64,000 nt of DNA from Raoultibacter phocaeensis (GTDB lineage Bacteria; Actinomycetota; Coriobacteriia; Coriobacteriales; Eggerthellaceae): positions 1,426,001 to 1,490,000 of the forward strand of contig NZ_CABDUX010000002.1 of the NCBI RefSeq assembly GCF_901411515.1, read 5' to 3'. Shown piece after piece: positions 1 to 9,109 of this stretch. The number at the start of each line of letters is the position of its first letter. The stretch's first letter is position 1. The notes below the pieces were generated by a model, which was given only the letters and a program-made list of their open reading frames with translations, did not search any database and was not told the DNA's origin. Both the position numbers and the translations under genes were made by a program.

Positions 1-113
1 GTTTGCCCCTTGATGCTCGTCAGGCATTGGTCGATATACGTGCCGACGTTGTACGCCGGCACGACGACCGAAACAAGCGGTGCCATCGATCCCGGCGTAT
101 GATTATCCACCAT
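1..113 (-). CDS. Glycosyltransferase family 2, N-terminal fragment cut by window edge
   Basis: Reading leftward from an ATG at 113, the frame stays open to the window edge and encodes a GT-A nucleotide-sugar-binding start, with SVVVPAYNVGTYIDQCL near residues 15-31. This is the usual first strand and loop of family-2 glycosyltransferases. It begins 9 bases after the stop of the next glycosyltransferase, so it is the last visible member of the polysaccharide array. A purine-rich GGGGAAGATAGG lies upstream of the ATG. The acceptor and sugar cannot be told from the fragment. Confidence 0.8.
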   Translation of the reverse strand, partial: MVDNHTPGSMAPLVSVVVPAYNVGTYIDQCLTSIKGQ

Positions 114-121
114 ACTGCATC

Positions 122-1252
122 CTATCTTCCCCTCAGTCTCCTTGCAGCAGCGCCGAGAGCCACCCTAAGCCCTTCGTATTTCACATAAAACCGGAACAAC
201 GCAAGTGAGCCTGCTTCATGTGCCTTATTATAAGCCGTCTTTTTCTCGATTTGATAGTTATATTCGGCACAATACGCACGGGGATCGGCCATGATCTGTT
301 GCAGCGCATCCCACTCCTCGGGCCAAAACAATGTCTTGTCAAGCTCATCCAGACGTTCGGCTTCGCGGTACTCTGCGGCATACCGCTCAAGAAACGGCAT
401 CTGAAACTGCGGCGCCAAAAGAGAGAACGCAAAATTGAGATTATGCATCTTCTTGTAGTGGAACACACCGATGAAACGCTTCTCAAGCTCGGGGTTCGCA
501 GCGAGAAACTCGCGAATCCAAGCGTACTCGTCAGGCATGCAGAACACTTTGTTGTTCTGGTTGATCGAAGAAGCTGCGTTGTCTTGCCGATAGCAGTAAA
601 ACGCCTCGGGAAGCGCGTATATCCGTTTCGCCCAGCAAAACGTCTGGAACCAGAACCCGTTGTCCTGATACGACGCACCTGGACTCTCATGGTGCACGAT
701 ACGATGCTCGCGGATGAAATCGGTGCGATAGATGCCCGTCCAGTTGAGCATCTGCATGTTGAACACGTCGAGGTTTTCCGCAGGGTTCATGACCGCGTTG
801 TAGTACTCGTCGTGCGGCGTGAGCTTCTCTTCCCAGAACACGCGCTCGCCGTCATCGCCCGTCTTGAATTTCGTGAAGTCGGACCGCACGAAGTCGACGT
901 CGTGCTCGATTGCCGCCGCATAGAGCTTCTCGTACATGGTGGGACGGATGAAATCGTCGGATTCCACGATTCCGATGAACTCGCCGGTGGCCGCCTCCAT
1001 GCCCCTGTTCATGCTGTGACCGTAGCCGCCGTTGGGCTTGTCGATGATCACGACGCGCGGGTCTTTTGCGGCGTAGCGCTCGATGACGGCAAGCGTACCA
1101 TCCGTCGACCCGTCGTTTACGCAGATCGCCTCGATGTTCTCAAGTGTTTGGCCCAAAACGCTGTCGAGCACTTCGGGAAGGAAGGCTTCGACGTTGTAGC
1201 AGGGAATCACAACCGAAACGGCCGGACGAACTTCTGGGATGCTCTCGCTCAT
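122..1252 (-). CDS. Glycosyltransferase family 2
   Basis: A 376-residue cytoplasmic GT-A enzyme, expected to transfer a sugar from a nucleotide donor to a growing surface glycan. The N-terminus has SVVIPCYNVEAFLPEVLDS (about residues 13-31), then VNDGSTDGT, and the metal-binding acidic motif VESDDFI near residue 97. The C-terminal part (TFCWAKRIY and YCYRQDNAASSIN) resembles other GT2 enzymes of Gram-positive capsule clusters. Its ATG overlaps the stop of the upstream glycosyltransferase by four bases, which implies translational coupling. The exact linkage made is unknown. Confidence 0.9.
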   Translation of the reverse strand: MSESIPEVRPAVSVVIPCYNVEAFLPEVLDSVLGQTLENIEAICVNDGSTDGTLAVIERYAAKDPRVVIIDKPNGGYGHSMNRGMEAATGEFIGIVESDDFIRPTMYEKLYAAAIEHDVDFVRSDFTKFKTGDDGERVFWEEKLTPHDEYYNAVMNPAENLDVFNMQMLNWTGIYRTDFIREHRIVHHESPGASYQDNGFWFQTFCWAKRIYALPEAFYCYRQDNAASSINQNNKVFCMPDEYAWIREFLAANPELEKRFIGVFHYKKMHNLNFAFSLLAPQFQMPFLERYAAEYREAERLDELDKTLFWPEEWDALQQIMADPRAYCAEYNYQIEKKTAYNKAHEAGSLALFRFYVKYEGLRVALGAAARRLRGR

Positions 1253-2463
1253 CGGTGTTCCCCTTTCACGGGATCGCTTTGCTCAGACGAGCACCTGTTG
1301 ACATAGGGAAGCAGCGCCCCGCGATCCTTCGCGCGGCGCTGCGCATCGCTGTCCTGAGCCTTCATCTTCCCGATAAGCCAGTAGACCACATCGCCGACGG
1401 CCGATTTGAAGCCGCGCTTCTGCGCTTCGGCGAAGAAGGCCGTCACATAGCTGAGGCGCGGATGCTTTTCGTTTTCGCGCGGATTGCAGGGGGCGGCCCC
1501 GTCGAGCTCTCTCACCAAGCTTGCATACCTTTCATGGCAGTCGGGTATAAGCGTGAAGTATCCGACGCCATGGTGCATAAGCTCGATCTCGGGAAAACCG
1601 TCTTGCGAGAGCCTCTGGATAAGCTCGAGCCTCACCGCCCCCTCGGGAAGCGTTTCGATATTCCACAGCGTATAGTCGAACGCCCAGTTGAGAAATCCCC
1701 ACGACAGACGCTCATAGCGAACCGGCTCTTCCCTGAGCTTTTCTTTGAGAAGGCATATGCCCTCGTAGAAATCGGTTGGATTGGCCGTACGCGAATTCGA
1801 CACCGAACCGGAACGGTTCACCCGATGCCGTATGAGCACTTCGTCGAAGAAGCTGATGCGCTCGGCCAAAACGAGCGAAAGAAATACGAAATACAGATCT
1901 TCGCTGTTGTTCAACGCGGGAAACCGCAGGCTGTACTTTTCGATGAACGAACGCCGGTACAGTTTGTCCCACGGCCATCCGATGAATGCAGTCAGGATAT
2001 AATCGTTCATGTCGCCGCATGAGAAAGGGTCTTTCAGAGGTATCTGCTCCACCTTGGCCGTCCAAGGCGCCTTCGACACGGTTTGCGTGCAGTGATCGTA
2101 TTCGACCGAACGGCACACCACAATATCCGCATTCGTTTCTTTTGCGCGGGAAAAAAGCTTCTCGATCATGTCATGATCGTACAGATCGTCCGAGTCGAGG
2201 AGCATGACGTAATCGCCCGAAGCAAGATCGAGCCCGCGATTGCGGGATCGGGCCGGACCGACGTTTTCCTGCGTGAATACCGTCACCCGCCCATCATCGC
2301 GTGCGCACTGCTCGAGGATCTCAAGCGACGTGTCGGTCGAGCCGTCATCAATGCAGATCACTTCAAGATTCCGATACGTCTGCGACAAAACAGAGTCCAT
2401 GGTATCGCGCAAGCACGACTCCATGTTGTACACGGTCAGGATAACCGAAACTGTATCCGCCAA
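1249..2463 (-). CDS. Glycosyltransferase family 2
   Basis: A 404-residue GT-A fold transferase. SVILTVYNMESCLRDTMDS is near residues 5-23, IDDGSTDTS near 38-46 and the donor/metal site LLDSDDLYD near 91-99. The start is TTG: the frame opens at 2463 and a strong GAGGAG lies five bases before that TTG, with no better start nearby. The end overlaps the next gene by four bases (ATGA). The 110 bases upstream, before the next glycosyltransferase stop at 2574, form the only sizeable gap among these six genes and show no convincing promoter or terminator. Confidence 0.9.
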   Translation of the reverse strand: MADTVSVILTVYNMESCLRDTMDSVLSQTYRNLEVICIDDGSTDTSLEILEQCARDDGRVTVFTQENVGPARSRNRGLDLASGDYVMLLDSDDLYDHDMIEKLFSRAKETNADIVVCRSVEYDHCTQTVSKAPWTAKVEQIPLKDPFSCGDMNDYILTAFIGWPWDKLYRRSFIEKYSLRFPALNNSEDLYFVFLSLVLAERISFFDEVLIRHRVNRSGSVSNSRTANPTDFYEGICLLKEKLREEPVRYERLSWGFLNWAFDYTLWNIETLPEGAVRLELIQRLSQDGFPEIELMHHGVGYFTLIPDCHERYASLVRELDGAAPCNPRENEKHPRLSYVTAFFAEAQKRGFKSAVGDVVYWLIGKMKAQDSDAQRRAKDRGALLPYVNRCSSEQSDPVKGEHR

Positions 2464-2573
2464 ACCGGCTCCTCAATCCTCGACGATACGCTCAACAAGG
2501 GATGCAATTCCCTAGGGCTACGATAGTAGCAATACACGCGGTTCGTGACTAACGAAAATGAGGCAAGAAGCCT

Positions 2574-3704
2574 CTATTCCACCTTATCAGCATCTGGGCT
2601 TGCAGCTTTTCGCTTCGCAAACGATCCGAGGGCGCGAGCGGCTCCGATACAACCCTGCGCCCTGAGCCGTACGGCGAATTCACGCGCAAGGTGGCATGCG
2701 TAGGGGAACACGGGGAAGCTTTTCCCCTCGCACCCCGTCTGCTCTACGTAGAACCGCTTTTTCGCAGGTGAAAGCTTGGGATGGTCGAGCACGATATCGC
2801 GCTCCATCAAAGCCATGTCGTCGACAATCGCGCCTTTGACCCGCTCGCTTTCCCATCCGCCCTGGGCGATAACGTCGTCGATGTAGTTGAACCCCCGCTG
2901 GTAATGCGCCTGCCAGACCGCTCGATCGACCGTACCGTATGCGCGAAGGGCCTGCGTCATATCCTTCCACCGGACAAGCGGCATGACGAGCCGCTCTTCG
3001 GCGACTGCCGCACCGGTTTCGGGCGGAAGCTCGTTTCGGTAGCAGTAGTGCATCGCATCGAGATACACGATAGTCCGAGCTTGGCAGAGCGTATCGATGA
3101 GAAACGGGTTGTCGGCCCATCCCGCTCCGGGATACTCGTTGAACCTGATCCCGCATTCGACGAGAAATTCCCGTCGGTACAGCGCCGACCAGATGGCGGG
3201 GTGGCCCTCGAGGAGTACCGGCATCGCTTCGATGGCCTGGGGAGCCTTCGATGTGCTCAGCCGCTTGTACAGATAACCCGGCACCCTGCGCTCGGTTGCC
3301 GGATCGTCCCACGCAAGCACGTCGAACCACGCTTCCTTCACCACGTCGATGGGTTCAAAGAACGCTTCGGCAAACGACGTCAGGGCTTCGTACATGTCGG
3401 GAAGCAGGTAATCGTCTGGCTCGACGATGGCAACGTAGGTCCCCTTCGCCTGATCGATCCCCCGGTTGCACGTTGCCCCGTAGCCTTCGTTCGCCTTATC
3501 GATCACGCGGATGCGCTCGTCTTGGGCGGCGTGGCGCTTGATAATGGCAAGCGAGTTATCGGTCGATCCGTCGTTCAGGCAGAGTATTTCGATATCGCGC
3601 AGCGTTTGCGAGCGAATACTGTCAAGGCACTGATCGAGAAAGCGGCCCACGTTATAGATAGGAACGATAACCGACACGCACGGCGATGTTGATTCGAAGC
3701 TCAT
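2574..3704 (-). CDS. Glycosyltransferase family 2
   Basis: The open frame extends to 3851, but the supported start is the ATG at 3704, one base after the stop of the upstream glycosyltransferase. It gives a 376-residue protein beginning MSFESTSPCVSVIVPIYNV. Motifs are VIVPIYNVGRFLDQCLDS, LNDGSTDNS and the acidic VEPDDYLLPDMYEAL, closely matching the first gene of the array (VESDDFIRPTMYEKL), so the two may be paralogues. The C-terminal YCYRNELPPETGA is a matching acceptor-side motif. It should act in the cytoplasm on a lipid-linked or polymer acceptor; specificity is not readable. Confidence 0.88.
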   Translation of the reverse strand: MSFESTSPCVSVIVPIYNVGRFLDQCLDSIRSQTLRDIEILCLNDGSTDNSLAIIKRHAAQDERIRVIDKANEGYGATCNRGIDQAKGTYVAIVEPDDYLLPDMYEALTSFAEAFFEPIDVVKEAWFDVLAWDDPATERRVPGYLYKRLSTSKAPQAIEAMPVLLEGHPAIWSALYRREFLVECGIRFNEYPGAGWADNPFLIDTLCQARTIVYLDAMHYCYRNELPPETGAAVAEERLVMPLVRWKDMTQALRAYGTVDRAVWQAHYQRGFNYIDDVIAQGGWESERVKGAIVDDMALMERDIVLDHPKLSPAKKRFYVEQTGCEGKSFPVFPYACHLAREFAVRLRAQGCIGAARALGSFAKRKAASPDADKVE

Positions 3705-3705
3705 G

Positions 3706-4698
3706 CTAGCGCCCCATGATCTTTCCCAGTTTGGCAGCATCGACGCCGAAATAGTGCAGAGCCAGCGCTTTTCGGTAGCGCTTATCTGTAAGCTCGGCAT
3801 AGGAAGGATACCGCTCGTGCAGCCACGTGCGAAACGCTTTAGCACGTGCAAGCCCCTGTTTGCGATCCTTGTCGAAGATGAGCAGCACGTTGTAATGCGT
3901 GTTGATGACGAGCTGGATCTTGCGCGTCACATAGGCTTGAATCGCCGCGCTGAAAGCGTTTTCTTCATCGAACTGCAGCAGCTCCCTCACCACGGTTTCA
4001 TGATGACGGTAGCGCTTGACCCAGTTTTCGGCCGCAACGCTCTGGTTCGCGTTGCCGACGAGGTATTGGTATATCTCTATCGGGAAGAACGTAACCGTAT
4101 CGGCACGGCTCGTCGCCTTCACGATGTATTCGTAATCGACGTAGAAGATGTGCTCGCGAATGGCGATGCCGCTCGAACGCAGCAGATCGGTTTTCACGGT
4201 GAGCGTGTGGATGGTGATACAGGATTCGGTGTCCTCGCGATTGCATACCTCGGAAAACGACAGCTCGGTTCCGGTTTCGACGTACTCGGGCAAAAACACG
4301 ACGTCGCCTTGCATCGAGGCCATGTCGACCTCGCGTTTGACGTCGACGACTATGTCGGAATCGGCGGTTCGCAACCGCTCGAGCAGCAGCACGAGATTGT
4401 CCGTGTTGACCCAATCATCGCCGTCGACGATACGGAAATATTTACCCGTCGCATGCGCGATACCCGCGTTGATGCCCGATCCGTGCCCCCCGTTCTCTTT
4501 GTCGATAAGCGTGAATATCGACGGATGGGCGTCAACGAACCGCTGCGCGATCTCCTTTGTCGAATCGGTCGAGCCGTCATTTACGATGAGAACCTCGAGA
4601 TCGTCGGAAAAACGCTCATCGGCGAGCGAGTCCAGACCGCGCTCGAGATACGCTTCCACGTTGTAGCACGGCATGGCTATAGTGAGCAGCTTACCCAC
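3706..4698 (-). CDS. Glycosyltransferase family 2
   Basis: A GT2 enzyme with LLTIAMPCYNVEAYLERGLDS at the N-terminus, VNDGSTDST, then GSGINAGIAHATGKYFRIVDGDDW, where DGDDW is the metal/donor site. An ATG is available at 4749, but GTG at 4698 is the better start: AAGGAGG stands six bases before it, and this leaves only an eight-base overlap with the upstream stop. The protein is then 330 residues. Its middle region (CNREDTESCITIHTLTVKTDLLR) differs from its neighbours, which suggests a different acceptor. Confidence 0.87.
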   Translation of the reverse strand: MGKLLTIAMPCYNVEAYLERGLDSLADERFSDDLEVLIVNDGSTDSTKEIAQRFVDAHPSIFTLIDKENGGHGSGINAGIAHATGKYFRIVDGDDWVNTDNLVLLLERLRTADSDIVVDVKREVDMASMQGDVVFLPEYVETGTELSFSEVCNREDTESCITIHTLTVKTDLLRSSGIAIREHIFYVDYEYIVKATSRADTVTFFPIEIYQYLVGNANQSVAAENWVKRYRHHETVVRELLQFDEENAFSAAIQAYVTRKIQLVINTHYNVLLIFDKDRKQGLARAKAFRTWLHERYPSYAELTDKRYRKALALHYFGVDAAKLGKIMGR

Positions 4699-5704
4699 GG
4701 CTGCCTCCTTGTTCGCCACGCGATGCCGCCCGAAGCACTTTGAATTCAAGGCGGAGCAGACCTGGGCAGTGCTTGAGCTGCCATGCCGCGATCTTCTTGC
4801 CCGCCGACATCGGCGATTTCATCAGGCGAGCGTAGTTGTCCCCGAAATCGTCGAACAGTCGCGCCACCGTCGATTCCTCGTCGAGATCCGGGTCGGTCAC
4901 GCCGAACCGCGCCCACTTGATGAGCAGCGAGAACGAGCTTTTGGCGGCACGGTCCTGCGCAAGCGAAAGCACCTGCTCGCCTGCGCACGTTCGCAACGTT
5001 TCGACCATGATCCGATCGGCCTCGAGCAGATCGAGTCCGCGCGCATCGAGGCCGTTGTACGAAATGCTCCCGAGGTTCTGGAAATAGAAGTACTCCACAC
5101 GGCTCGATACCGCAACCCGCCTCGCCTGCGAGAGCAGCTTCGCGTTACCCACACGATCCTCGCAGGTGAGCCCCTCGGGAAAGCACGCAGGTCCGCATGC
5201 TTCGAACAAACGACGGCTGTAGATGCGGTTCCACACCGCGTACTCCTCTTTGACGAGCATGTCGGCAAGCGCCTCTTCCGAAGACAGCACCTGCACGGAT
5301 TCGACCCCGTTTTCCACGGTGCGCGGCCCAGAGCACAGCACGTACTGCACCTGCGCTGCATCGCTTTCGGTTTCGGTCGCTATGCGATAGAGCGTTTCGA
5401 ACAGGGTGGGCGCCGCCCAATCGTCCGCATCGACGAACCCGACGTAGGCACCCCTCGCCGCTGCAACTCCTGCGTTGCGCGCCGCAGAGACGCCGCGTGC
5501 CCGCTCATGGCGGATCACCTGCACGTTCTCGTGCGCAGCGGCGAATTCGTCGCAGAGACTCCCCGATCCGTCGGTCGAACCGTCGTCGACGAGGATCGCT
5601 TCGCAATCGCGAAACGTTTGCGCCTTGAGGGAATCCAGGCACCGTGGCAGATACGCTTCGGCGTTATGGATCGGTATGACGATGCTGACAGCGGGCTCGC
5701 CCAT
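4691..5704 (-). CDS. Glycosyltransferase family 2
   Basis: A 337-residue GT-A transferase and the first glycosyltransferase translated after the exporter genes. Motifs are SIVIPIHNAEAYLPRCLDS near residues 7-25, VDDGSTDGS, and GVSAARNAGVAAARGAYVGFVDADDW, whose DADDW holds the metal. The RGVSAARNAG stretch is typical of galactosyl and N-acetylglucosaminyl GT2 enzymes, but that is not enough to name the sugar. Its ATG lies one base after the stop of the ABC ATPase, so export and assembly genes are co-translated. Confidence 0.9.
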   Translation of the reverse strand: MGEPAVSIVIPIHNAEAYLPRCLDSLKAQTFRDCEAILVDDGSTDGSGSLCDEFAAAHENVQVIRHERARGVSAARNAGVAAARGAYVGFVDADDWAAPTLFETLYRIATETESDAAQVQYVLCSGPRTVENGVESVQVLSSEEALADMLVKEEYAVWNRIYSRRLFEACGPACFPEGLTCEDRVGNAKLLSQARRVAVSSRVEYFYFQNLGSISYNGLDARGLDLLEADRIMVETLRTCAGEQVLSLAQDRAAKSSFSLLIKWARFGVTDPDLDEESTVARLFDDFGDNYARLMKSPMSAGKKIAAWQLKHCPGLLRLEFKVLRAASRGEQGGSRG

Positions 5705-5705
5705 G

Positions 5706-6497
5706 CTATTCCCTCATCGACCGGTACGCTTCGCACACCTCTTCGACCGAGCCGTTCATGCGCAAGTGGCCTTTCTCGATCCAGATGGCCTTCTCGCATA
5801 CGCGTTCGACCTGTTCGATGCTGTGCGACACGAACAGAACCGTCGTGTTATGCTTTTCGATAAGCTCGCTGATGCGCTTCTCGCATTTTTCCTGGAAGAA
5901 CATATCGCCCACCGACAGCGCTTCGTCGACGATGAGGATATCGGGGACGATAACCGTAGCAACCGAAAACGCTACGCGCGCGATCATGCCCGAAGAGTAG
6001 TTTTTCATGGGAAGCTCGAGGAAATCCCTCACCTCGGCAAAATCGACGATCTCTTCGAAATGCTCGTCGATGTAGCGTTTCCGATACCCGAGTAAAGCGC
6101 CGTTGAGATAGATGTTTTCGCGAGCCGAAAGTTCCAGATCGAAGCCTGCTCCCAGCTCGATGAGCGGTGCGATGTTGCCGTTGATGCTGCAGGCACCCTT
6201 CGACGGCTCGAGCACCCCGGCGACGATCTTGAGCATGGTAGACTTGCCCGACCCGTTCGTGCCGACGATGCCGTAGACATCGCCCTTGCGGACCTCGAAG
6301 CTCACCTTATCGAGCGCAACGAATTCCTTGAAGAAGAGTTCGCGCCGCGCGAAGGCAATGAAGAATTCCTTCAAGCTGTTGAGTTGCTGGCTTGCCATGT
6401 TGAAGATCATGGTTACATCGTCGACCTTAACGGCAAGGTCGAGCGCATCCATTTCTTTGGGGTTTAAAGGCCGGACGCCTGTTTTGTTTTTTTTCAT
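5706..6497 (-). CDS. ABC transporter ATP-binding protein for polysaccharide or teichoic acid export (TagH/Wzt type)
   Basis: A 263-residue cytoplasmic ATPase that should energise flipping of a lipid-linked glycan across the membrane with the permease at 6516. Walker A GTNGSGKST is near residues 72-80, the family-typical degenerate signature NYSSGMIARVAFSVAT near 163-178, Walker B ILIVDEALSVGD, and the switch His in LFVSHS. The pair NYSSGM plus DEALSVGD is the hallmark of the Wzt/TagH/RfbE group rather than of import ATPases. It has no C-terminal carbohydrate-binding domain, as in short TagH-like forms. It is followed after one base by glycosyltransferases. Confidence 0.93.
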   Translation of the reverse strand: MKKNKTGVRPLNPKEMDALDLAVKVDDVTMIFNMASQQLNSLKEFFIAFARRELFFKEFVALDKVSFEVRKGDVYGIVGTNGSGKSTMLKIVAGVLEPSKGACSINGNIAPLIELGAGFDLELSARENIYLNGALLGYRKRYIDEHFEEIVDFAEVRDFLELPMKNYSSGMIARVAFSVATVIVPDILIVDEALSVGDMFFQEKCEKRISELIEKHNTTVLFVSHSIEQVERVCEKAIWIEKGHLRMNGSVEEVCEAYRSMRE

Positions 6498-6515
6498 AGC
6501 TGCAACCCTACACGT

Positions 6516-7292
6516 TTACACATAGAGGATGAATTTCTTCTGTGACTTGTTGAATACGACGATACCGACGGCGAGGGTGATCGCTCCCATCGCAAAGCAG
6601 AGCAGATTGCTTTCGAGGCTGGGCGTTTGCGCATAAAGGGCTATCTCGCGAAAGTACGTGACGAAGTGATACATGGGATTGAACTGCATGAGCACCTTCA
6701 TCCAATCGATCAGCATATCGAACGGGTAGAACAAAGGAGTCGCATAGGTCCAAGCCATGATTATGACACCCCAAAGATGGATGACATCGCGGAAAAACAC
6801 CGCAAGCGACGCGAGAATCAAAGCCAAACCCGTGCAAAACATAATCATGTACACGAGCAAAAGCGGGAGGAACAGAATGTTCCACGTCGGCGCAACTTGA
6901 AAGTACAGCATGACGATAACGACCGCAACGAGGGAGATGACGAAGTTGACGAGCTCGAAGATGACCTTTTCGAGCGGAAACACCATCTTGTTGATGCGGA
7001 TCTTTTTTATGAGCGAGGCCGAATCGAGAATCGACATCATGCCGCCGTTCGTGGCAGCCGACATGAAGTTGAAAAGCGTCGTTCCGAGAATGAGATAGAG
7101 CGGAAAGTTATCGATCCCCGCTCGAAAGATGAACGAGAACACCGCTGAAAGCACGATCATCATGAGCAATGGATTGAGTATGGACCAAACCACGCCCAAC
7201 ACGCTGCGGCGGTACTTGAGTTTGAAATCCTTCGTCACAAGCGATGCGAGGACGAACCCGTCTCGCTTGAAGTTGAAGTTCGCGGTATTCAT
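6516..7292 (-). CDS. ABC-2 type polysaccharide export permease (TagG/Wzm type)
   Basis: A 258-residue membrane protein with about six helices and the N-terminal amphipathic stretch before DFKLKYRRSVLGVVWSILNP, the conserved opening of ABC-2 glycan exporters. It should form the transmembrane channel for the ATPase encoded 18 bases downstream. PLFYPFDML and FNPMYHFVTYFREI near the C-terminus are also typical of Wzm/TagG proteins. It is the first gene of the export-plus-assembly operon; the 172-base gap upstream separates it from the DUF2142 gene. The ribosome site before the ATG at 7292 is weak. Confidence 0.92.
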   Translation of the reverse strand: MNTANFNFKRDGFVLASLVTKDFKLKYRRSVLGVVWSILNPLLMMIVLSAVFSFIFRAGIDNFPLYLILGTTLFNFMSAATNGGMMSILDSASLIKKIRINKMVFPLEKVIFELVNFVISLVAVVIVMLYFQVAPTWNILFLPLLLVYMIMFCTGLALILASLAVFFRDVIHLWGVIIMAWTYATPLFYPFDMLIDWMKVLMQFNPMYHFVTYFREIALYAQTPSLESNLLCFAMGAITLAVGIVVFNKSQKKFILYV

Positions 7293-7464
7293 ATATGCTG
7301 CAAGCCTTCGCTTTCATCCCGTTCATGCAACCGAATAACCAAGCAATGATAGCACGCACTGCTGCACCCTGCCGAGGTCTCCATGACTCCCACGTAAGCA
7401 GAACCCATCATCGAAACTTGCGCCGAAGCTTACATGTATTGCGCCGAGCTGCACCGAACCGACT

Positions 7465-8949
7465 TCACCAAAACCAGCGAATGACCGTCATGAGAGAAAA
7501 CGCGTTGATGGCGAGCATGGCGACGGCGAAAGCCGTCACTGGAATGCGGTCGAGCCTCGTCGGTCGCGAAAGCACGAGCGCATAGAGCAGAAGGAACGCC
7601 GGCGGGATGAAATACCGACCCTGAAGCCACGTGACGGCGCCTTCGGCCCCCATCCACAAGGCGGCAAATACTACGATTATCTCGAAAAGACCGACCGCAA
7701 CCAAGCAGATGCGCTCCCACCGTTTGAAGGCTGCCTTCTCATCGGCACTCGCAAAAGCTGCGAGAACGAGCAGCGCCAGAAACACCGTCCAAACCACCGG
7801 TACGCGCACGGTCGCACCTGCATCGACGTAGTTCATGTAGGGCCATCCGAGATTGCCGCCCGCGAACTGCCAGAGCATCGTTACGCCCTCCTGCGCAGTC
7901 GTGGCGCCGAGGGAACCGAAGAACGTATCCACCTGAAACGTACCGAGCAGCCGGGAGAGAGAATCGCCATAGCCCCGAAGAACGACAAATGCGACCGCTC
8001 CGATCATCAACGCGACGATGACAACGGGAAGGGCCTTCTTTACCGCTGTGCTCCGTATCTTCGGATAAAGGATGATAGCCGACAACAGCAAAGGCAGATA
8101 CACGTACTTGCACACCGCGACGAGCACGGCGAACGCGAACAGCACGAACCATTCCCGCTTCGGGAAATGCGATTCGCGCCCGAAACGCATCGCGATAAGC
8201 TGCACGAAGAAGCAGAGTATGGCGATATTGCACAGCGCATCGGCAGAGCACGATGCCTCCTGCTGAAGCAGCATGGGATTGAGCAAGAAGACGAACGCGA
8301 GCTTCTTACCAAACGGAAGCCGACCGATCATCCAGTAGCATGCAGCGAGATACAGTGCGGCGTTTGAAAGTCTCGCAACGAAAATCAGCACGTAGCCGTT
8401 GATGCCGAAAAGCTTCCCGACGGCAACGACCAGTGCGGGGGGAAGATAGTTGATCTCCGAATACGTCGACGCGCAGAACTCGGTTTCCTTGGTAAGGGAA
8501 TAATCGAAATCCAGAGCAAGAAAACCGCCGAGCGTTTGATAGGTGTCAATCCAAGCATACGCATCGAGCAGTTGCGCAGGCGTGGTGAGGGGGCAGGCAG
8601 ACCGATTGTCGAAGACTCTGTTGATATGGGTAAACTCATCGGGCACCGCGAAGGGCATCATGAAGAGAGCGAACCCCGCCAAAAGCGGCGTGGCAACCAG
8701 TATGAAAAGCGTTTGCTCCTTCTTGTGCGCCCTGCTCCAAAGCATGAAGAACAAAGCTGCCGCCGCAATGAGAAAGACGAGAGCAACGGCGGTCTCGAAC
8801 GTGAACCAACCATCCTGATAGTGATAGCAGATGGAAGCGAGCAGGCCCGCTTCCCCGATGATGACGAAAAGACCGTACAGCAGAAACTGGGCGACGTATA
8901 AGGATCTGCTTGTACCGAGCATCCGAGAATCCGCTTTCGTAAGAACCAT
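7465..8949 (-). CDS. DUF2142 family polytopic membrane protein
   Basis: A membrane protein of about 494 residues with eleven or twelve predicted helices. Its first loop has FAVPDEFTHINRVF, matching the PDE.aH signature of DUF2142, a family of GT-C-like proteins in surface-glycan loci thought to handle polyprenyl-linked sugars. The function is inferred only from that similarity and from the adjacent exporter. The open frame can start with TTG at 8979, but the ATG at 8949 is preferred; neither has a strong ribosome site. It is divergent from the acyltransferase at 9110. Confidence 0.8.
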   Translation of the reverse strand: MVLTKADSRMLGTSRSLYVAQFLLYGLFVIIGEAGLLASICYHYQDGWFTFETAVALVFLIAAAALFFMLWSRAHKKEQTLFILVATPLLAGFALFMMPFAVPDEFTHINRVFDNRSACPLTTPAQLLDAYAWIDTYQTLGGFLALDFDYSLTKETEFCASTYSEINYLPPALVVAVGKLFGINGYVLIFVARLSNAALYLAACYWMIGRLPFGKKLAFVFLLNPMLLQQEASCSADALCNIAILCFFVQLIAMRFGRESHFPKREWFVLFAFAVLVAVCKYVYLPLLLSAIILYPKIRSTAVKKALPVVIVALMIGAVAFVVLRGYGDSLSRLLGTFQVDTFFGSLGATTAQEGVTMLWQFAGGNLGWPYMNYVDAGATVRVPVVWTVFLALLVLAAFASADEKAAFKRWERICLVAVGLFEIIVVFAALWMGAEGAVTWLQGRYFIPPAFLLLYALVLSRPTRLDRIPVTAFAVAMLAINAFSLMTVIRWFW

Positions 8950-9109
8950 GGTATCCAATCCGCTCGCCGCCGTATACAAATCTGCTCGCCCAGAGAACAG
9001 GTAATGCTATTATGAGATTCTGATAGGATACCATACCGATATGCAACGCTCCATGCGGGCTTCGCAATGCCTCCGGTGGGGCTTTCACGTTATCTTTTCT
9101 GGGGGGATA

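Noticed and set aside
218-1306. 362-codon plus-strand frame
   Set aside because: Complement of the first full glycosyltransferase gene, whose motifs are unmistakable on the minus strand.
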